DNA of 64,000 nucleotides from Streptomyces sp. NBC_00285 (GCF_036174265.1 NZ_CP108055.1:5146001-5210000), one strand, 5' to 3'; counted from the stretch's first letter, positions 39,957 to 48,866 are shown. Translations and numbers: made by a program. Notes: generated by a model not told the origin, from the sequence alone.

Positions 39957-41000
39957 TCAGGGGTTGAGCCCCTTGCTCCGCAGCCACGTCATCGGGTCGA
40001 TCCCGGTGGCCGCACCGCCGGGGTGGACCTCCAGGTGCAGGTGCGCGCCGGTCACGTTGCCGGTGGCGCCCACGCGGCCGATGACGTCACCGGTGCCGAC
40101 CTTCTGGCCGACGCTGACGCTGATCGAGGACTGGTGGCAGAACCAGAGCTCGGTGCCGTCGTCGAGGGTGAGGATCGTGCGGTAGCCGTAGGAACCGGCC
40201 CAGCCGGCCTCCGTGACGGTGCCGCTGTGGATCGCCTTGATCAACGTGCCCGTGGGCGCGGCGAAGTCGAGGCCCGTGTGGTAGCCGGAGGACCACAGGG
40301 AACCGGCCTGACCGAAGGTCCCGGTGATGGTGTACGACGAGGTCGGCAGCGTGAACTGCTTGGCGAGCTCGGCCAGACGCGCGGTCTCGGCCTTCTTCGC
40401 GACCTCTTCCTCCGCCTTCTTCTTGGCGGCGGTGGCCTTTGCCTGGGCTTCCTTCTCCGCCTTGGCGGCGACCGCGTCCGCCTCCTTCTGGGCGGCGTCC
40501 GCGACGGCCTTGGCGGCCTTGGTGTCGATCTGGTCCTGCTGCGTCTCGGCCTGGGCCAGGATGCGCGAGCGCAGCACCTCACCGGCGTCCGAGGTCGAGG
40601 CCGAGGCCGAGGTGCCCTTGGTGGTCTCCACGGTGTCGGTGCCGACACTGCTGAAGGCGCTCGTCTCGTCCGCGGAGGAGTCGGAGCCGTCCGAGATGAG
40701 CGAGCCCACGGAGGGCAGGTCGGGTATGGAGATGGAGACCGGCGGCTTGCCGGTGTTGGCGCTGGCCATTCCGCCGGCGCTGACGGCGGCTATGACACCG
40801 ACGCCCAGAACCGTGGAGCTGCGGGCGAAGCCCCCGCCGCGCTGCTTGGCAACGCGATGCCGGCCGCGTACAGGAGCGAGGGACTCCGCGGTCGGGTTCC
40901 ACTCACCGAGCAGCGCCTCGTCGTCGGCATGGTAGCCGCCGTATACGAGGGTGTCGCTCGGGACGTAAGGCGCCTCGGGGGCAGGCGTGTTGGACGCCAC
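39957..41000 (-). CDS. M23 family (LytM-type) cell-wall peptidase
   Basis: 347 residues: N-terminal cytoplasmic segment, a hydrophobic export/anchor stretch (about 62-80), an Ala/Lys/Glu-rich coiled coil (about 145-215) and a C-terminal LytM domain. Zinc ligands are in YHTGLDFAAPTGT (His and Asp) and HLHLEVHPGG (His-x-His); the fourth-position FCHQSS keeps the active-site His. It probably cleaves peptidoglycan cross-bridges or activates other hydrolases. GTG at 41000 with AAAGGAG nine bases upstream. The 5' leader carries a c-di-AMP riboswitch, which places the enzyme under cyclic dinucleotide control like other Streptomyces wall hydrolases. Confidence 0.9.
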   Translation of the reverse strand: MASNTPAPEAPYVPSDTLVYGGYHADDEALLGEWNPTAESLAPVRGRHRVAKQRGGGFARSSTVLGVGVIAAVSAGGMASANTGKPPVSISIPDLPSVGSLISDGSDSSADETSAFSSVGTDTVETTKGTSASASTSDAGEVLRSRILAQAETQQDQIDTKAAKAVADAAQKEADAVAAKAEKEAQAKATAAKKKAEEEVAKKAETARLAELAKQFTLPTSSYTITGTFGQAGSLWSSGYHTGLDFAAPTGTLIKAIHSGTVTEAGWAGSYGYRTILTLDDGTELWFCHQSSISVSVGQKVGTGDVIGRVGATGNVTGAHLHLEVHPGGAATGIDPMTWLRSKGLNP

Positions 41001-41027
41001 GTGGGCGTGCTCCTTTCCTTCCTTCTC

Positions 41028-41170
41028 GCCTACCGGGTTAGCTGACGGGTTCGGAGCAGGAAGGTCTCCTACGCGCGTATACCCACCGTGTCGCCACGGC
41101 GAAATACGAGCGATTCACCCCAAGTTGGTGGTTCCCCGGTTTCCATGCGGAATTCGGCGCGTGAGCACGG
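41028..41170 (-). ncRNA. c-di-AMP riboswitch (ydaO/yuaA class)
   Basis: Minus-strand leader of the M23 gene. The highly conserved 3' block CCGAACCCGTCAGCTAACC (41054-41036) continues into CGGTAGGCG, and the upstream block GGGGAACC ... TTGGGGTGAATCG (about 41136-41109) matches the ydaO class consensus. It ends about 28 bases before the GTG, with the ribosome binding site in between. The class is an OFF switch in known cases. The 5' boundary is approximate. Confidence 0.88.
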
Positions 41171-41435
41171 AGCCGTCTCTTGTGACGGCTGGGACGACCG
41201 CGCTGCGTTATCGAACGTTAATAGACCCGGGGGCTCGATTCCAAGCTGTTCCGCTTGATCATTAACGAAATCCCGCAGGACTTACGGCCCATGACCGTCG
41301 AAAAACGGGCGAGTTGACCTCGCCTCGGACAACACACAGGTATTGACGGCTCGTCAGGTCGGCGCGGAGGGCTCTCATCCGATCACACCGCGTCACGTCG
41401 TGTCATGCGATGCCGGGCGATGCACCGGGAAAACA

Positions 41436-41475
41436 CTCAGGGCCGGATTCCAGTGAACTGGAATCCGGCCCTGAG
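41436..41475 (-). terminator. Terminator of the initiator tRNA gene
   Basis: A perfect 18-bp stem with a TGAA loop (arms 41436-41453 and 41458-41475), 6 bp beyond the tRNA 3' end on the minus strand. It also isolates the tRNA from the riboswitch promoter region. Confidence 0.85.
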
Positions 41476-41481
41476 TTTCAG

Positions 41482-41555
41482 TAGCGGGGACAGGATTTGA
41501 ACCTGCGACCTCTGGGTTATGAGCCCAGCGAGCTACCGAGCTGCTCCACCCCGCG
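41482..41555 (-). tRNA. tRNA-fMet (CAT), initiator
   Basis: 74 bases without encoded CCA. Anticodon stem-loop CTGGG-CTCATAA-CCCAG gives anticodon CAT; three consecutive G-C pairs in the anticodon stem and an unpaired first base (C1 opposite U72) are initiator features. The T-loop GGTTCAAATCC is normal. It lies downstream of the polysaccharide-lyase-like gene on the same strand and has its own terminator. Confidence 0.93.
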
Positions 41556-41609
41556 CCGTTGTGTTCACTACTGTACGCCATCCGCGGGGTGCTTCGCGCC
41601 AGGGTTGTC

Positions 41610-42833
41610 TCAGCGGCCGGGGTTCCCGGCGTGGGTGAGGGTCTCCCAGGAGACGAAGAGCGCGTCGGTCCCGGCGGGCCGGGTCTTCACGGCGAGCTTG
41701 TGCGCGGCCGGGACGGAGACGCCGAGCCGGTTCTCCAGGTGGTTGAGGGCGACCTCCAGGTCCGGGCCCATGTTCCGGTCCACCTTCCCGCCGCACAGCC
41801 AGGCGGGCGCCCTCTCGCCGGACTGGTAGCGGGCGTGGAGGGCGAGCGCGGCGCTGAGCCGGTCCTTGACCTCGCCGTACAGGTCGACGCCCTGGTGCCA
41901 GGCGGTCTCGGCGATGTGCGCGGTGGCGGCGAGGGAGTACCCGACGTGCTTGAAGTTGCGGCAGGTCTCCTGGGAGAGGCCGTCCTTGAAGGTCGTCTGC
42001 TTGAACCAGTAAGTGGTCAGCTTCTGCGGGGTGTTGACGGTGGAGCCGGGCGGGGTGAGCGGGACCTTGCCGTCCTTCTCCAGATAGAAGTACGCCGGCA
42101 CGCGCTCGCGGAACCGCTCCAGGGCGTGGTCGAAGGCCTTGTGGTCGTTGAGGAAGACGGCCATGCCGATGGCGGCGTCGGTCATCACCAGGTCCCAGTT
42201 GCCGTTGTAGTCGGGGACCTTCTGGGTGACGGTCGGCAGATAGGCGGTCCGCAGCATGTGCTCGAACCGCCGGACGCGGTCGGCGGGCCACCCCGCCCCG
42301 TCGGCGTACCGGATGATCTCGGCGGCCCGGGCCCAGGTGGACCCGGCCCAGCCGGTCTGCAGCCCGGAGTCCTCCTCCGTGTGCCGCCGCATCCTCGCCG
42401 ACCAGGCGTCCATGATCTCCCTGGCCTTCACGGCGTGCTGCCGCTTGCCGGTGATGCTGAACAGCAGGGCCTGCGTGTAGGCGGCGACGGCGTCCTCGCG
42501 CTCCTCCACACACCCGTGCGCGGGCCGGTCGGCGTGGTCACCGCCGGGGCAGTCCACACTCGCGTACGGCTCGGGCCGGTACCGGTACGACCCGAACTTG
42601 CTGTCCCGCATGGCCAGATACGCCGACAGCCACGGCTGCTTCCCCGCCGTGACCCTCTCCCGCACGGTGTCCAGCTGCGCCTCGCTGACGAGCACGCCGG
42701 GGTGGGTGAAGCCCGCGTCCGGGGGCAGGGCGCGGGCCATCGTGCGGGTACCGGTGTCGGCGGTGCCGCAGGAGGCGAGCAGGACGGCGAGCAGGGGCGC
42801 GAGCAGCAGGGCGGGGGCGCGTCGTGGGGCCAT
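41610..42833 (-). CDS. Alginate-lyase-family (PL5-like) lipoprotein
   Basis: 407 residues. A signal peptide with lipobox LLASC (Cys22) predicts a lipid-anchored extracytoplasmic protein. The mature part matches alginate lyase/polysaccharide lyase superfamily folds (alpha/alpha toroid): TPPGSTVNT, NGNWDLVMTDAAIGMAVFL and the Trp/Tyr/His-rich helices. Likely cleaves a uronic-acid polymer; the exact substrate is unknown. ATG at 42833. Ends 54 bp before the tRNA gene. Confidence 0.8.
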   Translation of the reverse strand: MAPRRAPALLLAPLLAVLLASCGTADTGTRTMARALPPDAGFTHPGVLVSEAQLDTVRERVTAGKQPWLSAYLAMRDSKFGSYRYRPEPYASVDCPGGDHADRPAHGCVEEREDAVAAYTQALLFSITGKRQHAVKAREIMDAWSARMRRHTEEDSGLQTGWAGSTWARAAEIIRYADGAGWPADRVRRFEHMLRTAYLPTVTQKVPDYNGNWDLVMTDAAIGMAVFLNDHKAFDHALERFRERVPAYFYLEKDGKVPLTPPGSTVNTPQKLTTYWFKQTTFKDGLSQETCRNFKHVGYSLAATAHIAETAWHQGVDLYGEVKDRLSAALALHARYQSGERAPAWLCGGKVDRNMGPDLEVALNHLENRLGVSVPAAHKLAVKTRPAGTDALFVSWETLTHAGNPGR

Positions 42834-43011
42834 GGGGCCAGGTTCGGACGGCGGGGGACGCGACGCAGGTCCGATTGGGCCGATTGGCCGGGTGGACCGG
42901 GCGTCCGCCCAGGCGGGCGTGTGGGCGGGGCGTGGCGGGTGCTGCCGTATTGGCGGGGGGTCCAGGTGCGGTGTGGCGACCTGGGAGTCCGTGGTCCCGT
43001 GACGGGCAGAT

Positions 43012-43029
43012 GGTGTAGCGGGCTACACC
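43012..43029. promoter_or_regulatory. 18-bp palindrome before the two-component operon
   Basis: GGTGTAGCGGGCTACACC: 8-bp arms around a GG centre, 26 bp before the kinase start. The identical 18-mer occurs at 48173-48190 before the MMPL gene. Probably the binding site of the response regulator encoded next to it. Confidence 0.7.
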
Positions 43030-43054
43030 GTGCGACCGGGGCGGATCATCTAGC

Positions 43055-44215
43055 GTGAGCCGCATGTGGAAGACAGTGCAGCGGTCGGGGATGGCGACCG
43101 TGCATCTCATCGTCGCCGCGGCGATGTGCTTCGGCATCTACATCTTCATCACCGTGCTGCTGATCGCCGGCATCGGCACGGTCGCGGTCGTCGGCTGCTG
43201 GCTGCTGCCCGAGGCGGTGCTGCTGATCCGGCGGATCGCCGGAGCCAAGCGCAGCCTGACCGCCCTGTGGACGGGCAAGGACATCCCCGAGGCGTACACG
43301 CCGATCACCGGCACCCTGCGCGAGCGGCTGCGGATCTCCGTGAAGGACCCCAGCACGCTCACCGACGTCCGCTGGATGGTCTGCTACTACCTCTACGGCG
43401 CCCTCCTCGCCCTCGCCCTCCCCCTGTGGCCCGTCGGCCTGGTGGTCGACGGCGTGTGGGCCGGGGCGCTGCGCCGCAGCCCGGTCGTCCTGCCGCTGAT
43501 CGTGAGGCTCGCGGACACCGAGGCGCGCTGGTCGGCCCTGCTGCTCATGCCCTCCCCGAAGGCCAGGCTGGCCCGGCGGGTCGAGGAGCTGAAGGAGACC
43601 CGGGCCGACGCCATCGCCGCCCACGAGGCCGAACTGCGCCGTATCGAGCGGGATCTGCACGACGGCGCCCAGGCCAACCTGGTGGCGCTGTCGATGCGGA
43701 TCGGGCTCGCCAAGCGGGCCTACGACCGTGACCCCGACGCCGCCCGCACACTGCTGGACGACGCCCAGGACCAGGCCGAGCAGGCGCTGACGGAGCTGCG
43801 GCAGGTTGTGCGCGGCATCCATCCGCCGATCCTCACCGACCGAGGTCTCGTCGGCGCGGTGCGGGCCCTGGCGTCGAGCAGCGGGCTCGCGGTGCGCGTG
43901 GAGGACGGCGGCCTGGCCGACGGCACCCGGGCGCCCGCGGCGGTGGAGGCGGCGGCGTACTTCGTGGTGGCCGAGTCGCTGACCAACGTCGCCAAGTACA
44001 GCGGGGCGAACCGGGCCGAGGTGCACCTCACGCGGACGCGGCGCGGCCTGACCGTGCGGGTCCGGGACGAGGGCCGGGGCGGTGCCGACGAGTCGCAGGG
44101 ATCGGGACTGCTGGGGATGCGGCGCAGGGTCGCCGCCCTCGACGGGACACTGGAAGTGAACAGCCCGGTCGGAGGTCCGACTGTGATCGATGTGGAGCTG
44201 CCGTGCGTGTGGTGA
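43055..44215 (+). CDS. Two-component sensor histidine kinase (HisKA_3 type)
   Basis: 386 residues. An N-terminal sensor domain with four membrane helices (about 15-60 and 110-160), then the dimerisation/phosphoacceptor motif RRIERDLHDGAQ (His near residue 196) and an HATPase domain (VVAESLTNVAKYS, GSGLLGMRRRV). It belongs to the family partnering NarL-type regulators. GTG at 43055 and ATG at 43064 are both possible; no ribosome binding site is seen, so a leaderless or near-leaderless mRNA is likely. The stop overlaps the regulator start by 13 bp. The operator at 43012-43029 suggests autoregulation. Confidence 0.9.
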   Translation: MSRMWKTVQRSGMATVHLIVAAAMCFGIYIFITVLLIAGIGTVAVVGCWLLPEAVLLIRRIAGAKRSLTALWTGKDIPEAYTPITGTLRERLRISVKDPSTLTDVRWMVCYYLYGALLALALPLWPVGLVVDGVWAGALRRSPVVLPLIVRLADTEARWSALLLMPSPKARLARRVEELKETRADAIAAHEAELRRIERDLHDGAQANLVALSMRIGLAKRAYDRDPDAARTLLDDAQDQAEQALTELRQVVRGIHPPILTDRGLVGAVRALASSSGLAVRVEDGGLADGTRAPAAVEAAAYFVVAESLTNVAKYSGANRAEVHLTRTRRGLTVRVRDEGRGGADESQGSGLLGMRRRVAALDGTLEVNSPVGGPTVIDVELPCVW

Positions 44216-44853
44216 TCGCCGAGGACAACGCCCTTCTGCGAGAGGGCCTCGTCCTGTTGCTGTCGTCCTCCGGACACGAGGTCGTGGCCGTCGTGGGCAC
44301 CGGCCCCGAGATCATGCCCGCCCTGCTGGAGCACCGGCCCGACGTGGCCGTGCTGGACGTGCGGATGCCTCCCGGATTCCGCGACGAGGGACTGCGGGCG
44401 GCGCTGGAAGCACGCGAGAAGATCCCCGGGCTGCCGGTCCTGGTCCTCTCGCAGTACGTCGAGGAGTCGTACGCCGCCGAGCTGCTCGGCGGTGGCACCA
44501 GCGGGATCGGCTACCTGCTCAAGGACCGGGTCGGCCGGGTCGACGAGTTCCTCGACGCGCTGGAGCGGATCGCGGCCGGCGGTACCGCCCTGGACCCGGA
44601 GGTCGTCACCGAGCTCCTCACCCGGCGCCGCGACACCCCCCTCGACTCCTTGACCCCGCGCGAGCGCGAGGTGCTGAAGCTGATGGCCGAGGGCCACGAC
44701 AACACGACCATCGCCTCGACCCTCGTCGTCACCGAGCGCGCGGTCAGCAAGCACATCGGCAACGTCCTCCTCAAGCTGGACCTGCCGCCGAGCGACAGCG
44801 GCCACCGCCGGGTGCTGGCGGTCCTGACGTATCTGGCGCACACGCCCCGATGA
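44203..44853 (+). CDS. NarL/FixJ-type response regulator
   Basis: 216 residues. Receiver domain with Asp8, phosphoacceptor Asp52 (VAVLDVRMP) and the switch Lys in LLKDRV; C-terminal LuxR-type helix-turn-helix (LTPREREVLKLMAEGHDNTTIASTLVVTERAVSKHIGNVLLKL). GTG at 44203, overlapping the kinase gene, which implies coupled translation. The shared palindromes at 43012-43029 and 48173-48190 are its likely targets, making the MMPL gene its output. Confidence 0.92.
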   Translation: MRVVIAEDNALLREGLVLLLSSSGHEVVAVVGTGPEIMPALLEHRPDVAVLDVRMPPGFRDEGLRAALEAREKIPGLPVLVLSQYVEESYAAELLGGGTSGIGYLLKDRVGRVDEFLDALERIAAGGTALDPEVVTELLTRRRDTPLDSLTPREREVLKLMAEGHDNTTIASTLVVTERAVSKHIGNVLLKLDLPPSDSGHRRVLAVLTYLAHTPR

Positions 44854-44863
44854 GGTCCGGCGC

Positions 44864-45778
44864 TCACAGCGCCGACCGCGTCCTACGCAGTACCGCCTCG
44901 GCCATCCCCCGCTCACCGCGCGCGTTGGGGTGCACGGCGGCCGCGGGGCTCTTCGGGACCAGCGGCTCTATCCACCGCGTGCCCTGCGCCGAGCAGGCGT
45001 CGCGGCCCTCGGAGGGCGTGTACGTGTCGACGTACGCCGCTCCGGCGGCCTCTGCACGCTTGCGCAGCTCCGCGTTGAGCCGCTGTTCCTGTTCCCGCAG
45101 GAAGGTCACGTCACCGGGTGCGAGGGACATCTCGCGGCCGCACCGGTCGGCGTCCGACGGCAGGATCGCCGGGTAGCCGACGACGTAGACCCGTGCCTCG
45201 GGGGCGCGCCGCCGGATCTCGCCGAGCGCCCCGGCGAGCTTGGCGCCGGCGGCCTCGGTCCTGTCCTGTACGCCGTCGCCGTACCTGCGGGCGCAGGGTG
45301 CGTCCTCGGGCGCGAAACCGCTCGTGAGCGCGTACAGCGCCCCCATGCCCACGCACCGTTCGATCGTCCGGGCGAACCCGATGTCGTTGCCGCCGATCCC
45401 GAGGGTGACCAGGCGGGTGCCGTGCGAGAGGGCCTTCAGCTGGGCGGGGTTGGTGCCGTCCTCGGTGGACTGTTTCCCGGCCAGGTCGGCGATGGTGGCC
45501 CCGCTGCAGCTGACGTCCTTGAAGTCGGCGCCCTTGAGGCCGAGGCCGACGGCGACGAGGGAGGGGTAGTTGCGGTCGGACCGGTCGCAGCCGGCCGGGT
45601 CGCCGTTCTGGTCCGGGATCTTCGGCCCGGCGGTGTAGGAGTCCCCGAGGGCGACGTACGGGCCCTTTCCCGGGGGTGCCGGGGAGTCGCCGTCGAAGTG
45701 GGTGACGCCGACGGTGACGGCCAGGGTGCCGCAGGCGACGAGGAGGCCGGTGACCAGGAGGCGGGCGTGGGAGGGCAT
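44864..45778 (-). CDS. Secreted SGNH/GDSL hydrolase
   Basis: 304 residues with an N-terminal signal/anchor helix (LLVTGLLVACGTLAVTVGV). SGNH blocks are all present: GDSYTAG (nucleophile Ser47), an Ser/Gly oxyanion block (SCSGATIADL), GGNDIGF and the catalytic HPNARG. Streptomyces lipases/esterases of this kind act outside the cell on lipids or acyl esters. Located between the two-component genes (convergent, 10-bp gap) and the MMPL gene (same strand, upstream). A terminator hairpin lies between it and MMPL, so it probably has its own promoter or depends on read-through. Confidence 0.88.
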   Translation of the reverse strand: MPSHARLLVTGLLVACGTLAVTVGVTHFDGDSPAPPGKGPYVALGDSYTAGPKIPDQNGDPAGCDRSDRNYPSLVAVGLGLKGADFKDVSCSGATIADLAGKQSTEDGTNPAQLKALSHGTRLVTLGIGGNDIGFARTIERCVGMGALYALTSGFAPEDAPCARRYGDGVQDRTEAAGAKLAGALGEIRRRAPEARVYVVGYPAILPSDADRCGREMSLAPGDVTFLREQEQRLNAELRKRAEAAGAAYVDTYTPSEGRDACSAQGTRWIEPLVPKSPAAAVHPNARGERGMAEAVLRRTRSAL

Positions 45779-45815
45779 GAGGGTGTCCTGTCTGCCGTAC
45801 GTGAGGGAAACGAGA

Positions 45816-45850
45816 GGTGGCCGCCTCCGGGGGGGGGTGAGGCGGCCACC
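45816..45850 (-). terminator. Hairpin between MMPL and SGNH genes
   Basis: A 12-bp perfect stem (GGTGGCCGCCTC and complement) with an 11-base G-rich loop, 12 bp after the MMPL stop. The nine-G run in the loop is a slippery stretch. Confidence 0.75.
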
Positions 45851-45861
45851 GGTTCAGGGGG

Positions 45862-48078
45862 TCAGCGGCTGAGCGCGGGCTCTTCGGGCACGGCGGCCGG
45901 GACCGCGGCGGTGTGGCGCCCGGTGAGCTTCTCGCCCTCGACGTCGATGTCCGGCAGCAGCCGGTCGAGCCATCTGGGCAGGGCCCAGGCCCTGTGGCCG
46001 AGCAGGGCGAGAACCGCCGGCACGATCGCCATCCGCACCACGAACGCGTCGAACAGCACCGCGACCGCGAGCCCGAAGCCGATCATCTTGATCATCGACT
46101 CGCCGGCGCCGATGAACCCGGAGAACACCGCCATCATGATCAGCGCGGCGGCCACCACCACCCGCGCGCTGTGCCGGAACCCGGAGACGATCGCCTGCTT
46201 CGGCTCGTCCCCGTGGACGTACGCCTCCCGCATCCGCGAGACCAGGAACACCTCGTAGTCCATGGCGAGGCCGAAGACGATGCCCACCAGGAAGATCGGC
46301 ATCATGCTCATGATCGGCCCGGTGGTCTCCACCCCCAACAGCCCGGCGCCATGGCCCTGTTGGAACACCGCGACCACCGCACCGAGCGCGGCCAGCACCG
46401 AGAGCAGGAAGCCGAAGGCCGCCTTCACGGGCACCAGCAGGGAGCGGAACACCAGCAGCAGAAGCACGATCGCGAGACCGACGACCACCGCGAGATACGG
46501 GATCAGCGAGTCCTGCACCTTCTGCGCCACGTCGATGTCCAGCGCGGTCTTGCCGGTCACCTCGAAGCTCGCGTCCGCTGTGGCCTCGATACCGGCGCGT
46601 TCGTCACGGATGGTCTGGACGAGGTCCTTGGTCCTCTCGTCGGTGGGCGCGGTGGACGGCGTCACGGTGAGCACCGCGGTGTCGCCGGCCCGGTTGAACC
46701 GGGCGGGCGAGACGGCGACCACACCCGGGGTCGCGGCGATGTCCTCGGCGACCGTCGCCACGGCGGTCTTCGCGTCCGGGGCCCCCTTCGCGTCCACGAC
46801 CACGGTCAGCGGCCCGTTGAAACCGGGCCCGAACCCCGCGGCGAGGGCGTCGTACGCCCGCCGTTCCGTCGTGGACGTCGCCTTCGCCTCGTCGCCCGGC
46901 ATCCCGAGCTGGAGGTCGAGGACCGGGGTGGCCATGGCTCCGAGGCCGACCACGCCGAGCAGGAGGACGGGCAGGGGATGCCGTACGACGATCCGCGCCC
47001 AGCGGGAGCCGCCGTTCTCCGTCCTGAGCTGCTTCCTGCGGTGGCGTTCGGAGTCGCGGCGGGCGCCCCGGGAGAGGACTGCGTTCGGCCAGAAGCCGAG
47101 GAGCGCCGGGACCAGGGTCAGGCAGATCAGGACGGAGACGGCCACCGCTCCGGCCGCGGCCAGGCCCATCTTGGTGAGCATCGGGATGCCGACCACCCAC
47201 AGTCCGGCGAGCGCGATGACGACGGTGAGCCCGGCGAAGACGACCGCGGACCCGGCGGTCCCCACGGCGAGACCGGCGGCCTCTCGCGGTTCGTGCCCCT
47301 TGGCGCGCTCCTCGCGGTAGCGGGAGACGACGAACAGGGCGTAGTCGATGCCGCAGGCCAGGCCGAGCATGGTGGCCAGGGTGCCGGTGTTCTCGGAGAG
47401 GCTGAAGGCCTTCGACAGCGCGAGGATGCCGGTCATGCTGATGCCGACGCCGATGACCGCGGTGAGCAGCGGCAGCCCGGCGGCGGCCATCGAGCCGAAG
47501 GTGATGAGCAGGACGACGGCGGCGATCGCGATGCCGATCACCTCGGCGGGGCCGCCCGCGGAGGGCTGGGTGGCGAGGGCGTCCCCGCCGACCTCGACGC
47601 GCAGGCCCGCGTCCCGGGCCACGTCGATCGCCGACTCCAGGTGCTTCTTGCTCGCGTCGGTGAGGCCGTCGGCCCTGGCCTCGAAGGAGACGGTCGCGTA
47701 GGCCGTCGTGCCGTCCTTGCTGACGGCACCGGCCCGGAACGGGTCGACGGCGGAGGAGACCTGCGAACCGTCGGCCGCGGACTCGACGAGTGTCTCGATC
47801 GCCTTCCTGTTCCCGGCGGCGGTGACCTTCTCGCCGTTCGGAGCGATGAACACGATCCGTGCGCTCGCCCCGTCGGCCGCCGCGCCCGGGAAGCGCTGCT
47901 CCAGCAGGTCGAACGCCTTCTGGGACTCGATGCCGGGCATCGTGAAGCCCTCGTCGGCGGGGGTGGACGCCTTGGACGAGGCGAAGCCGACGGCTCCCAG
48001 GACCCCGATCCACAGCACGGCGACGAACCATCGCCAACGGAAGGACACACGGCCCAGGTGGTAAAGGACAGTTGCCAT
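45862..48078 (-). CDS. MMPL family RND-type transporter
   Basis: 738 residues with the RND/MMPL layout: helix 1 (about 15-35), exported domain, helices 2-6, then a second exported domain and helices 8-12. The two halves each carry the MMPL pattern, with GLACGIDYALFVVSRYREE in the first and GLAMDYEVFLVSRMREAYV in the second (proton-relay Asp-Tyr pairs). The family exports lipids, pigments or drugs. ATG at 48078 (MATVLYHLG), although the frame is open upstream. An identical palindrome to that of the two-component operon lies 95-112 bp upstream of the start. Confidence 0.9.
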   Translation of the reverse strand: MATVLYHLGRVSFRWRWFVAVLWIGVLGAVGFASSKASTPADEGFTMPGIESQKAFDLLEQRFPGAAADGASARIVFIAPNGEKVTAAGNRKAIETLVESAADGSQVSSAVDPFRAGAVSKDGTTAYATVSFEARADGLTDASKKHLESAIDVARDAGLRVEVGGDALATQPSAGGPAEVIGIAIAAVVLLITFGSMAAAGLPLLTAVIGVGISMTGILALSKAFSLSENTGTLATMLGLACGIDYALFVVSRYREERAKGHEPREAAGLAVGTAGSAVVFAGLTVVIALAGLWVVGIPMLTKMGLAAAGAVAVSVLICLTLVPALLGFWPNAVLSRGARRDSERHRRKQLRTENGGSRWARIVVRHPLPVLLLGVVGLGAMATPVLDLQLGMPGDEAKATSTTERRAYDALAAGFGPGFNGPLTVVVDAKGAPDAKTAVATVAEDIAATPGVVAVSPARFNRAGDTAVLTVTPSTAPTDERTKDLVQTIRDERAGIEATADASFEVTGKTALDIDVAQKVQDSLIPYLAVVVGLAIVLLLLVFRSLLVPVKAAFGFLLSVLAALGAVVAVFQQGHGAGLLGVETTGPIMSMMPIFLVGIVFGLAMDYEVFLVSRMREAYVHGDEPKQAIVSGFRHSARVVVAAALIMMAVFSGFIGAGESMIKMIGFGLAVAVLFDAFVVRMAIVPAVLALLGHRAWALPRWLDRLLPDIDVEGEKLTGRHTAAVPAAVPEEPALSR

Positions 48079-48172
48079 GGCGGGGGAGGCCTCCAGATCA
48101 GCGGTCGGAATCGACGTGATCCACGATTCCGCCGGCCGACCGCCCCCACGAGGGAGCACCCTCCCGAACCGG

Positions 48173-48190
48173 GGTGTAGCGGGCTACACC
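48173..48190. promoter_or_regulatory. 18-bp palindrome before the MMPL gene
   Basis: GGTGTAGCGGGCTACACC, identical in all 18 bases to the copy at 43012-43029. It lies between the stop of the GTP cyclohydrolase gene (48195) and the MMPL start. Confidence 0.7.
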
Positions 48191-48194
48191 CCCC

Positions 48195-48830
48195 TCATCC
48201 GACGCTGAGCTCGCTCAACTCGCCCAGCGGCAGCGTGTGGTGGGTCTGCAGGACCTTCGCGCGCAGGTACCGCACGTTGTGGGCGGTGGTGAAGACCCCG
48301 GTGGGCACCCGGTCGCGGACGCCGATGCCGAGGTCGCGCAGCTGGGCCGCCTTGTCGGGGTTGTTGGAGAGCAGGTCGAGTTCGTCGATCCCGAGGGCCT
48401 GGAGCATCTGGGCGGCCGCCGTGTAGTCCCGGGCGTCCTCGGGCAGGCCGAGCGCGGTGTTCGCGGCGTAGGTGTCGAGGCCCTGGTCCTGGAGGGCGTA
48501 CGCGTCGAGCTTGTTGTAGAGGCCGATGCCGCGCCCCTCCTGGCGGAGGTAGAGCAGGACGCCGCCGCGCTCGGCTATGCGCTCGACCGCCTCGCGCAGC
48601 TGGGGTCCGCAGTCGCAGCGGGCCGAGCCGAAGACGTCGCCGGTGAGGCACTCGGAGTGCAGGCGCACCAGGGGCGTGGGCCCCGGGTCGCCGAGGACGA
48701 CGGCGAGGTGTTCCTGCCCGTCGGCCAGGCCGTGGAAGGTGACCAGCTCGGCGTCGACGTGGTAGCCGTCCCCGAAGCGGAGCGGGACGCGGACGCGGGA
48801 GCGCTGGGTGGCGGCAGGGGTCTCGGTCAT
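48195..48830 (-). CDS. ribA: GTP cyclohydrolase II
   Basis: 211 residues. Zinc ligands Cys61, Cys72 and Cys74 (CLTGDVFGSARCDCG) and the GTP-binding/catalytic stretch LYLRQEGRGIGLYNKLDAY identify RibA, which opens GTP to the first pyrimidine intermediate of riboflavin synthesis. It is a stand-alone RibA without the RibB half common in actinobacterial main rib operons. ATG at 48830 (MTETPAATQ) is preferred to 48848. A perfect palindrome (48867-48884) sits just upstream, one of three likely sites of the neighbouring MarR regulator. Confidence 0.92.
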   Translation of the reverse strand: MTETPAATQRSRVRVPLRFGDGYHVDAELVTFHGLADGQEHLAVVLGDPGPTPLVRLHSECLTGDVFGSARCDCGPQLREAVERIAERGGVLLYLRQEGRGIGLYNKLDAYALQDQGLDTYAANTALGLPEDARDYTAAAQMLQALGIDELDLLSNNPDKAAQLRDLGIGVRDRVPTGVFTTAHNVRYLRAKVLQTHHTLPLGELSELSVG

Positions 48831-48866
48831 GCGGATACTCCGGTCCATAGGCTCCGTAGAGACACC

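Noticed and set aside
45780..45861. MMPL and SGNH hydrolase as a simple operon
   Set aside because: They are co-directional and close, but a 12-bp perfect hairpin lies between them, so I do not claim one transcript.
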